Below are positions 1 to 5,066 of a stretch of DNA of 5,923 nucleotides, one piece after another. The notes under the pieces are model-generated. The model did no database searches. It was not told the origin of the DNA and worked only from the letters and a program-made list of their open reading frames with translations. Source of the stretch: Bacillota bacterium (GTDB lineage Bacteria; Bacillota; Clostridia; Lachnospirales; Lachnospiraceae); contig JAEYRR010000381.1 of the NCBI GenBank assembly GCA_023435505.1, forward strand, positions 1-5,923. The letters run 5' to 3'. The number at the start of each line of letters is the position of its first letter. Positions within the stretch are counted from its first letter, which is position 1. The translations under genes and the position numbers were made by a program.

Positions 1-523
1 TCCATAAGTCCTCGCAGATCTCCACTGCTAATGTAAAAAGAGGCATCTCCCTACATGTAAATAATAAATTCGTTCCAAATGGAATCTGCTCACCGGCAAT
101 ATTAACCATCTCATTCTTATTATCACCATGACAGAAATATCTGCCCTCATAAAACTCTGAATAATTAGGAATACTGGATTTAGGAACCAAGCCTAAGATT
201 CCTCCATCATGAAGAATTGCGGCTACATTATATAACTTCTGATGCTTCATCATTGGCAACCCAACTACTGCAGTAATCTCCATATTCTTGGTCATCTTCG
301 CCAAGACATCCAGCTCCTGAATAGCCGCTTTTAATAGGGTATCCTGCAAAAATAGATCCCCACAGGTATAACCGGTAATACATAACTCAGGGAAGACCAC
401 CAGCTTTATTTTATTCTCTTCACACTGCTTTATCATGCTGGTAATCTGCATGCTATTGTAACGACAGTCTGCCACCTTGATAACAGGTGTTGCGCAGGCA
501 ACCTTTAAAAATCCGTATTTCAT
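1..523 (-). CDS. nadE: Glutamine-dependent NAD(+) synthetase, N-terminal glutaminase domain (partial, cut by window edge)
   Basis: This enzyme makes NAD from deamido-NAD, ATP and glutamine in the cytoplasm. The visible 174 residues are the nitrilase-fold (CN hydrolase) glutaminase domain, which releases ammonia from glutamine for the C-terminal synthetase domain outside the window. The nitrilase triad is visible: Glu46 in VVFPELCITGY, Lys115 in LVPKSSIPNYSEF and Cys170 in VEICEDLW, the last being the NAD synthetase form of the nucleophile motif. The NYxEFYExRxF stretch after the lysine is also typical of this family rather than of other nitrilases. The ATG at 521-523 is supported by GGAGGA at 531-536, seven bases upstream. 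The gene has its own promoter and follows the terminator of the transglutaminase gene, so it is probably a separate unit. Family members with both domains usually run to about 550-680 residues, so most of the gene lies off the left edge. Identity is near certain from the motifs. Confidence 0.95.
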   Translation of the reverse strand, partial: MKYGFLKVACATPVIKVADCRYNSMQITSMIKQCEENKIKLVVFPELCITGYTCGDLFLQDTLLKAAIQELDVLAKMTKNMEITAVVGLPMMKHQKLYNVAAILHDGGILGLVPKSSIPNYSEFYEGRYFCHGDNKNEMVNIAGEQIPFGTNLLFTCREMPLFTLAVEICEDLW

Positions 524-566
524 CTATAAATCCTCCAAATGGATTGGTATTCGTAGTATTACTTTC

Positions 567-595
567 ATTATAAAGATAGTCTTAATAAATAACAA
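567..595 (-). promoter_or_regulatory. Predicted vegetative (sigma-A type) promoter of nadE
   Basis: On the minus strand there is a -35 box TTGTTA (590-595) and a perfect -10 box TATAAT (567-572), separated by 17 bases. The start of transcription would fall near 560, giving a leader of roughly 37 bases before the nadE ATG. The spacing and the perfect -10 make this a good match, but it is a sequence prediction. Confidence 0.65.
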
Positions 596-611
596 GTGCT
601 TTATTCACAGC

Positions 612-655
612 AAAAAAGCCAACCACTTAGTGAGTTCACAATAAGTGATTGGCTT
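612..655 (-). terminator. Intrinsic terminator of the transglutaminase-like gene
   Basis: Bases 616-629 and 642-655 form a 14-bp inverted repeat around a 12-base loop, with one non-Watson-Crick position that is a G-U pair in the minus-strand RNA. On the minus strand the hairpin is followed by a run of six T (612-617, overlapping the stem base). It lies about 16 bases past the stop codon of the transglutaminase-like gene and upstream of the nadE promoter, so it separates the two units. Confidence 0.85.
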
Positions 656-670
656 AACTAATGTATTCCA

Positions 671-1504
671 TTAATACTGATATACCTCTGTATTATAGTC
701 TTTGACTTTTTTCTTCATACTAACAGACTTCCGCCCTCGATACATGCACAGATCATATGTACAATCAATAATATACCATTTCTTTGTTTGAGAATTATAA
801 ACCTTGTTCCATGCATGATAACCACTGACTATTTTGCTATATCCAGTAACTAATTTAGTCTCTATTCCTATCCCTCGAAGCATGGATGCAAATACCGAAG
901 AAATGTCGTAGCAGATTCCCTTCTTTGTTCTATAAGTAGCATTGACGTCTGGTATATACTGCCTCTTCAAAGAGCTTAACCCTCTTTGCTTTGCATAATC
1001 GTATTTAAAATTCTTGTACATATACTGCCATAATGCCTTTATCTTGGCCTCCTTGGTTTTACACTTCGCGGTCAAGGCCCTAGCCTTTTTAATTACTGCA
1101 TTGCTAGCCTTAAAATTGATAATAATATGGGTCGGCTTAAAAGCCAATCTAGTCGGAGTTAATTTCAGCGATACGGTATTCTGGGCCAGGATGGCATACT
1201 GCGTACCTTTAATGTTTTTACAAAGCAGAATCTTGTAGGTCCCATTACCTTCTGTCAAAGGAATTCTCACATAGTTACTTCCTTTTTTTAATTCATATTG
1301 ATACTGGGTATTTCCTTTAACCACCAAAACTTTTGTCTTTTTGGAATCAGGGTTTTTGTATTTATACGTAATGGTACCATTTTTATTATTCACAATAGTT
1401 ACGCCTGCATTTGTAGCTGCTTTAACTGTAGACAATGGTACAAACAATACAAACACCATTAATAATCCCAGAATAATAGGAATATGTCGCATCTTAATTT
1501 TCAT
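671..1504 (-). CDS. Secreted transglutaminase-like (papain-fold) protein under c-di-GMP riboswitch control
   Basis: This 277-residue protein starts with a basic stretch and a hydrophobic segment (residues 8-24) ending in a likely signal peptidase site near VKA-AT (29/30), so it is probably exported. Residues 31-115 are rich in beta-type sequence and lack a motif I can name. The C-terminal half is a transglutaminase-like domain with the Cys-His-Asp triad: Cys198 in KKGICYD, His230 in GYHAWN and Asp247 in IIDCTYD. Such domains cross-link proteins or act as peptidases; the substrate cannot be read from sequence. I chose the ATG at 1502-1504 because an AAGGGGTGA-type ribosome binding site at 1510-1518 lies just upstream. 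A GTG at 1511-1513 is in frame, but it overlaps that site. No sorting motif or cell-wall-binding repeat is seen. The riboswitch immediately upstream makes c-di-GMP the likely regulator, and a sortase gene precedes it in the same direction. Confidence 0.88.
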   Translation of the reverse strand: MKIKMRHIPIILGLLMVFVLFVPLSTVKAATNAGVTIVNNKNGTITYKYKNPDSKKTKVLVVKGNTQYQYELKKGSNYVRIPLTEGNGTYKILLCKNIKGTQYAILAQNTVSLKLTPTRLAFKPTHIIINFKASNAVIKKARALTAKCKTKEAKIKALWQYMYKNFKYDYAKQRGLSSLKRQYIPDVNATYRTKKGICYDISSVFASMLRGIGIETKLVTGYSKIVSGYHAWNKVYNSQTKKWYIIDCTYDLCMYRGRKSVSMKKKVKDYNTEVYQY

Positions 1505-1516
1505 TACATTCACCCC

Positions 1517-1590
1517 TTCGGTAGCTGGCTGCCGTCTTATAGGCCCTATAGCTTTGCGTCCTTAATTTTCATTAAGTTTGCCTTTTCGTT
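1517..1590 (-). promoter_or_regulatory. Cyclic di-GMP-I riboswitch (GEMM-I)
   Basis: The minus strand carries the conserved GEMM-I elements in order. GGCAAAC lies at 1576-1582. A 6-bp helix CUUAAU/AUUAAG (1571-1576 with 1561-1566) is capped by a GAAA tetraloop (1567-1570). GGACGCAAAGC lies at 1551-1561. A second helical region is closed by GCU/AGC (1550-1552 with 1528-1530). The 3' strand is GCAGCCAGCUACCG (1519-1532). In the known aptamer the GNRA loop docks on the second helix and c-di-GMP binds at their junction. The G of GGCAAA at the position that separates c-di-GMP from cGAMP binders (G20 in the Vibrio Vc2 numbering, from memory) is G here, which favours c-di-GMP. The aptamer ends at the ribosome binding site, and no terminator fits before the start codon. 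Control is therefore more likely at translation than at termination; the direction (on or off) cannot be read. Confidence 0.92.
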
Positions 1591-1595
1591 GATAA

Positions 1596-1625
1596 GTTAT
1601 ACTTTTAATCTACACCGTACAATAA
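1596..1625 (-). promoter_or_regulatory. Possible promoter inside the sortase 3' end, driving the riboswitch and transglutaminase gene
   Basis: On the minus strand TTATTG (1620-1625) and TATAAC (1596-1601) lie 18 bases apart. The -10 box overlaps the sortase stop codon. The predicted start, near 1589-1590, is where the conserved riboswitch begins. The -35 box is weak, so this is tentative; the alternative is readthrough from the sortase promoter. Confidence 0.4.
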
Positions 1626-2301
1626 GCCTTGTAGCCCCATCGTCTTCACAGGAGATTAAAGTTAATGTAGTCTCATCATCAATATCCTCAGTTACACTCA
1701 TGTCATCTGGACTTACCACAAACTGGTCGTATACCTCATATGTATAAGTTTCTTTTCGCATGTTGATAACTATAACTTCTGCCCCTTTATTAAGCTGATC
1801 TATATTTTTGAAAAATGTTCCGTATATGCCCCCTCGATGACCTGCTAAAATGCAATTTCCCTTCTGTCCGATATGTGCTGTACCAGTCATATGCCCTATA
1901 GCACTACGAAGATTGCCAGGTTCAGTCCCTACAACGATCACAAAGTTTACATCAATTTCCGGAATCTCAATTATTCCATAAACTTTTTGCTTTTGTATCA
2001 GCTCTTCTCTCTTCTCAGCAATAGACAAGGTGTTTGAAGCCTCATTCACTGCCTCGCTCTCCATTTCCAATTGAATGTTACTGTATTCATCAGCAGCCAC
2101 TGCATTATTCTTATTAATAGTACCCTCCACAGTTACCAGTTCCGGGTCATCGCACTTTGCATCCATCTTATTATATGCTTCCTGCAACAACTCACTGCTA
2201 TCATTTTGAGCCTGTCTCTCAGTAACCTTTGGATATAGCATCACGCCTATACCTACTATAATTAATAATATACTAAATACATTAACTACTTTTCTCTTCA
2301 C
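1597..2301 (-). CDS. Class D-like sortase (cysteine transpeptidase)
   Basis: Sortases sit on the outer face of the membrane, cut a sorting motif in exported proteins and attach them to the cell wall or to pilin subunits. This 234-residue protein has an N-terminal membrane segment (residues 5-24), a charged linker of about 80 residues, and the sortase barrel from about residue 107. Catalytic residues are visible: His155 in LAGHRGG, Cys218 in TLTLISC and Arg225 in TRLIVRC. The usual TLxTC motif reads TLISC here, a mild change. The GTG start at 2299-2301 is supported by GGAG at 2310-2313, eight bases upstream. The class assignment (D-like) rests on the N-terminal anchor, length and motif layout, and is less sure than the family. 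No LPXTG-type substrate is encoded in this window. The gene has its own promoter and is followed directly by the riboswitch of the transglutaminase-like gene. Confidence 0.92.
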   Translation of the reverse strand: MKRKVVNVFSILLIIVGIGVMLYPKVTERQAQNDSSELLQEAYNKMDAKCDDPELVTVEGTINKNNAVAADEYSNIQLEMESEAVNEASNTLSIAEKREELIQKQKVYGIIEIPEIDVNFVIVVGTEPGNLRSAIGHMTGTAHIGQKGNCILAGHRGGIYGTFFKNIDQLNKGAEVIVINMRKETYTYEVYDQFVVSPDDMSVTEDIDDETTLTLISCEDDGATRLIVRCRLKV

Positions 2302-2333
2302 CTTGCCATCTCCAAATATACATTCTTATATGT

Positions 2334-2363
2334 ATTATATCGGATATCCTAGCATAAAAGCAA
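2334..2363 (-). promoter_or_regulatory. Predicted vegetative promoter of the sortase gene
   Basis: The minus strand shows TTGCTT (2358-2363) and a perfect TATAAT (2334-2339), 18 bases apart. Transcription would begin near 2327, leaving about 25 bases before the GTG start. It lies just past the 6S RNA terminator, which agrees with a fresh transcription unit. Confidence 0.6.
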
Positions 2364-2381
2364 CTGAAAAGGGTTATTTTT

Positions 2382-2422
2382 AATAATAAAGGGCAACCCA
2401 TAAGTGGTTGCCCTTTATTATT
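2382..2422 (-). terminator. Intrinsic terminator of the 6S RNA gene
   Basis: Bases 2382-2398 and 2406-2422 form a perfect 17-bp inverted repeat with a GC-rich centre (GGGCAACC/GGTTGCCC) and a 7-base loop. The T-rich strand on the minus-strand 3' side is TTTATTATT, broken by A residues, so the tract is not a clean T run. The arms are near-symmetric and could also stop transcription on the plus strand. It closes the 6S RNA unit and possibly readthrough from the two-component operon. Confidence 0.82.
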
Positions 2423-2427
2423 TCATG

Positions 2428-2608
2428 TATACCCAAAATGCCGGTTCTTGAATTTTGAGTCCTAGCCCTAGCTAGGTGGGTCTCCGCAAATACATTTCTG
2501 TTTTCCACTGCTACTCGGTGGCCTAACATCCACGTATCAATGTAAGAGTCCCTTCTCAAACATGTAGGTTCAAAATATCAAGAGTTATCGAACATCTCAG
2601 GAAATTGT
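2428..2608 (-). ncRNA. ssrS: 6S RNA (RNA polymerase-binding regulatory RNA)
   Basis: 6S RNA mimics an open promoter and binds the housekeeping RNA polymerase holoenzyme, mainly in stationary phase. The minus-strand RNA contains UGAGAUGUUCG (2589-2599), which matches the 5' closing stem of E. coli 6S RNA as I recall it. Its 3' partner CGGCAUUUUGGG (2432-2443) corresponds to the E. coli 3' strand. These pair as GAGAUGUU with GGCAUUUU, then CC with GG after one bulged U. Further in, the RNA folds back as a rod: UUUUGA (2570-2575) with UCAAAA (2453-2458), CCUA (2565-2568) with UAGG (2461-2464), GGGACUC (2546-2552) with GAGACCC (2478-2484, one A-A mismatch), UACAUU (2539-2544) with AAUGUA (2491-2496), and a tip of CCAC/GUGG (2518-2521 with 2505-2508). 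Its length of about 180 bases, own promoter and own terminator fit. Ends are estimates. No protein frame explains this region. Confidence 0.85.
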
Positions 2609-2614
2609 ACTTAT

Positions 2615-2643
2615 ATTATAGAATATGAAATGATATTTAGCAA
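2615..2643 (-). promoter_or_regulatory. Predicted vegetative promoter of 6S RNA
   Basis: The minus strand has TTGCTA (2638-2643) and a perfect TATAAT (2615-2620), 17 bases apart. The start of transcription would be near 2608, a few bases before the predicted 6S closing stem. The -35 box begins only four bases past the kinase stop codon. Confidence 0.7.
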
Positions 2644-2647
2644 GTAC

Positions 2648-4114
2648 TTACAAACAATTTCCATCATCATTAAGATAAATTTGCTTCAAGGTAATTTGAA
2701 AAACCGTTCCAACCCCTTTCTGACTTTCCACGAATATGGAGCCACCATGCTTTTCAACAATATGCTTAGCAATGACTAGTCCAAGACCGGAGCCATTAAG
2801 ATTATTAGGTTGCTTTTTGGTATAGAATTTCTCAAAGATGTGTGGTAATTCCTCCGGTGAGATACCGTCACCTTCATCTTTAATGGATACTACTAGTTTG
2901 TCCTTGGATTCTATATTTATGTATATAGTACATCCAAAATGTGAAAATTTTATGGCATTATCAATAATTGCCATAAATACTTGTCTAATACGATCATAAT
3001 CCCCCAGTATAAAGCAACATTCCGTATCGGTATCAAAATGAAGATTAATATTTTTCTCATTACAAACCAAGCGGACATTTCTTAAAATATCATCAAAAAC
3101 CTGTACCAGATTAACCGGTTCTTTATCTATAGCAAAATCAGGATTCTCCATTTTTGATAACAGAAGTAAATCCTGTACCAGCCTTTGCATTCCCGTACAT
3201 TCTGCTAATATCCTCTCATAATACTGACCGTGCTTGTCTGCAGGCACCACATCATCGATTAGACTCTCCAGATAGGCCCGCATTACAGTGATAGGAGTAC
3301 GAAGCTCATGGGAAACATTAGAGAAGAAATCCTTACGCATTAACTCCATGTTCTCTCGTTCTTTTTCACTCTCTTTAAGCCTTTGAGATAAGACATCCAC
3401 AGTAGAGGCCAGCTCTCCTATTTCATTTTTTTCTTTTATACCAGTTTTAGCACTATAATTTCCTTCGGCTAGTTGTTTGGTAGTAAAACGGATCTTAGTA
3501 ATTGGCCTTGTCAATTTTCTAGTAAGCCAAAAAGCCACTACAACAGAAATAGCTACAGAAATCAGAACACTGATGACAAGCAACATATAGGTATTATTAA
3601 AAGTTTTTTGCTCAGTCTCAACAGGTGCCAGAAGAAGCACTGCTCCCACTACATCCTCTTTTTCATTGTATATAGGGGCACCGACTGTCATAGTGGTCAT
3701 ACCATACATATCATCGTATGCTGTGATACTACTAGTCTTTCCTTGATAAGCTTCATAAAGAACCTTACGATTCCCTTTTGTCAGTTCTTCATCAGTAAGC
3801 TTTATATTTTCCAATTCGGTATTCATTGGTGTATATACGGTAGGATTAGATATTATCCAGACATCAGCACTTATGGTATCCTGCAAGGTTGCCATATAGA
3901 TACTATAATCTTCAATATCATTGGATAATACATATCGTCCCATACGTTCCGCAATGACCTGAGCTTGGCTACTCATCATATTGTAGTAGGATGACATGGT
4001 ACTTTTGCTAAGTAGTTGTATGAAGATAGTCCCCATAAAGACAACAAATACTACAATAACAAGCAAAAAGCAAAGATACACTCTTACATATAATTTTTGA
4101 AATATCTTTCTCAT
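2648..4114 (-). CDS. Membrane sensor histidine kinase (HAMP, HisKA, HATPase_c)
   Basis: This 488-residue protein is the sensor of the two-component pair. In order it has a first membrane segment (about 12-35), an extracellular domain of about 140 residues, a second membrane segment (about 174-197), a HAMP domain (about 198-250) and the kinase core. The extracellular domain ends with VGAPIYNEKEDVVGAVLL (144-161), which resembles the last strands of Cache/PDC-type sensor domains; the ligand is unknown. His269 in FFSNVSHELRTP is the phosphorylated residue. The ATP-binding domain shows an N box with Asn386 (IIDNAIKFS), DEGDG (413-417), an F-box region HIFEKFY and GSGLGL (441-446). The ATG at 4112-4114 follows AGGAG by eight bases. 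It starts 19 bases after the regulator gene, so the two form one operon. Function beyond cognate partner of that regulator cannot be named. No terminator is visible before the 6S RNA promoter. Confidence 0.95.
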   Translation of the reverse strand: MRKIFQKLYVRVYLCFLLVIVVFVVFMGTIFIQLLSKSTMSSYYNMMSSQAQVIAERMGRYVLSNDIEDYSIYMATLQDTISADVWIISNPTVYTPMNTELENIKLTDEELTKGNRKVLYEAYQGKTSSITAYDDMYGMTTMTVGAPIYNEKEDVVGAVLLLAPVETEQKTFNNTYMLLVISVLISVAISVVVAFWLTRKLTRPITKIRFTTKQLAEGNYSAKTGIKEKNEIGELASTVDVLSQRLKESEKERENMELMRKDFFSNVSHELRTPITVMRAYLESLIDDVVPADKHGQYYERILAECTGMQRLVQDLLLLSKMENPDFAIDKEPVNLVQVFDDILRNVRLVCNEKNINLHFDTDTECCFILGDYDRIRQVFMAIIDNAIKFSHFGCTIYINIESKDKLVVSIKDEGDGISPEELPHIFEKFYTKKQPNNLNGSGLGLVIAKHIVEKHGGSIFVESQKGVGTVFQITLKQIYLNDDGNCL

Positions 4115-4133
4115 GAATCCTACTCCTAGTTTT

Positions 4134-4832
4134 CTACTCCTGTTTTTGGAGTTCTAATTTATATCCCATCCCCCATATGGTCTTGATTGCCCATAAAGGA
4201 TGTGAGATTTCATCTAACTTAGCTCTAAGCCTCTTTATATGTGAGTCTACTGTTCTGCTATCTCCATAATAGTCATAGCCCCAGAGACTATCCAGCAAAT
4301 TATCTCTGGTAAATACCTTATTCGGATTACTCGCTAACATCCACATTGTTTCGATTTCTTTTTTAGTTAGTTTAACCTTGGTAGGTCCTATATAGAGAGA
4401 ATATTCTTCAATATTAATTCGCAAATCGGCAATGCAAATTTCTTTTTCGTTATTGGAAACTTCTTCAGAAGGCTTCATCCTTCTTAAAACCGCTCTCACT
4501 CTGGCCATAACCTCACTAGGGCTAAATGGCTTTACGATGTAGTCATCTGCCCCAATATCAAGCCCCATTATTTTTTCATAATCTTCCCCTTTTGCACTAA
4601 TCAGTATGATAGGTACTTCAGATTTTCTTCGAATCTTGCGACATACGTCAAATCCATCTAGTTCAGGCATCATGACATCCAATAAAATGACACTTGGATT
4701 ATACTGCAAAAATAGATCATATGCTTCCTGACCATTCGTCGCCACTAACGGACTAAATCCTTCTCTCTCTGCATAATTTGACAATATATCGGTAATATCT
4801 TTATTATCGTCTGCAACTAATATATATTCCAT
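4134..4832 (-). CDS. OmpR/PhoB-family response regulator
   Basis: This 232-residue cytoplasmic DNA-binding regulator is switched by phosphoryl transfer from the kinase encoded just downstream. The receiver domain (1-120) keeps the acidic pair Asp8-Asp9, the phosphoacceptor Asp52 in ILLDVMMPELDG, Ser79 in the usual Thr/Ser position, Tyr98 and Lys101 in IVKPFSP. The C-terminal winged helix (about 130-229) has the recognition helix in RTVDSHIKRLRAKL (193-206) and the closing WGMGYKLE wing. The ATG at 4830-4832 has GGGAGG upstream with a 6-base gap from the GGAGG core. Size and layout are normal for the family. A strong promoter lies at 4876-4904, and repeats in the divergent spacer are candidate binding sites, which would allow autoregulation. 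The specific pathway is not recognisable from sequence. Confidence 0.95.
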   Translation of the reverse strand: MEYILVADDNKDITDILSNYAEREGFSPLVATNGQEAYDLFLQYNPSVILLDVMMPELDGFDVCRKIRRKSEVPIILISAKGEDYEKIMGLDIGADDYIVKPFSPSEVMARVRAVLRRMKPSEEVSNNEKEICIADLRINIEEYSLYIGPTKVKLTKKEIETMWMLASNPNKVFTRDNLLDSLWGYDYYGDSRTVDSHIKRLRAKLDEISHPLWAIKTIWGMGYKLELQKQE

Positions 4833-4875
4833 ACCCTACCTCCCTTTCTCGCCACTTTATAATGCCATTTTTATC

Positions 4876-4904
4876 ATTATATCAAAGCGACTATGGTACA
4901 TCAA
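4876..4904 (-). promoter_or_regulatory. Predicted vegetative promoter of the two-component operon
   Basis: The minus strand shows TTGATG (4899-4904) and a perfect TATAAT (4876-4881), exactly 17 bases apart. Transcription would start near 4869, about 37 bases before the regulator ATG. It is among the best-matching promoters in the window and suggests steady expression. Confidence 0.75.
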
Positions 4905-4963
4905 CTCTTTGAACTACAGCTTTTTAAGTAAAATTCTTGCATATTTTAAATATTCTTCAATTA

Positions 4964-5017
4964 TTATGACACATTTGTTTGTCATAGTTATGATAACTAT
5001 TTGACTTTTTTATGACA
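4964..5017. promoter_or_regulatory. Cluster of TTATGA(C/T)A elements and palindromes in the divergent spacer (candidate operator)
   Basis: Three plus-strand copies occur: TTATGACA at 4964-4971, TTATGATA at 4988-4995 and TTATGACA at 5010-5017. The starts are 24 and 22 bases apart, close to two helical turns each. The second copy lies in a perfect palindrome (ATAGTTA, TGA, TAACTAT; 4984-5000). The first copy also pairs with TGTCATA (4980-4986) as a 7-bp inverted repeat. OmpR-family regulators bind spaced direct repeats, so the adjacent regulator is a natural candidate; this is inference. The third copy lies between the -35 and -10 boxes proposed for the Big_2 gene. Confidence 0.5.
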
Positions 5018-5029
5018 TAACTTTAAAGT
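5001..5029 (+). promoter_or_regulatory. Possible promoter of the Big_2 protein gene
   Basis: TTGACT (5001-5006) and TAAAGT (5024-5029) lie 17 bases apart, which would start transcription near 5036 and leave about 30 bases before the GTG. The -10 box is weak, as expected if an activator is needed. Nearby AT-rich alternatives such as TACTAT at 5029-5034 cannot be excluded. Confidence 0.45.
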
Positions 5030-5066
5030 ACTATCTTTATAAATTGAGTACGGGAGGACATCCATT

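Noticed and set aside
1541..1553. TATAGG-G-CCTATA palindrome as a possible protein operator
   Set aside because: It lies within the second helical region of the GEMM-I aptamer, where similar sequence is common as I recall, so RNA structure explains it.
1014..1747. Three plus-strand open frames (1014-1238, 1341-1565, 1484-1747) opposite the transglutaminase and sortase genes
   Set aside because: They lie antisense to well-supported genes or across the riboswitch, lack convincing ribosome binding sites and show no recognisable domain.
2461..2480. CTAG-rich palindromic stretch as a possible recombination or attachment site
   Set aside because: It is part of the 3' strand of the predicted 6S RNA fold, and no integrase or flanking repeat is present.
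3473..3928. Plus-strand open frame of 151 codons opposite the histidine kinase
   Set aside because: It is antisense to a kinase whose membrane, HAMP and catalytic motifs are intact; its His/Cys/Ile-rich composition is typical of a shadow frame.
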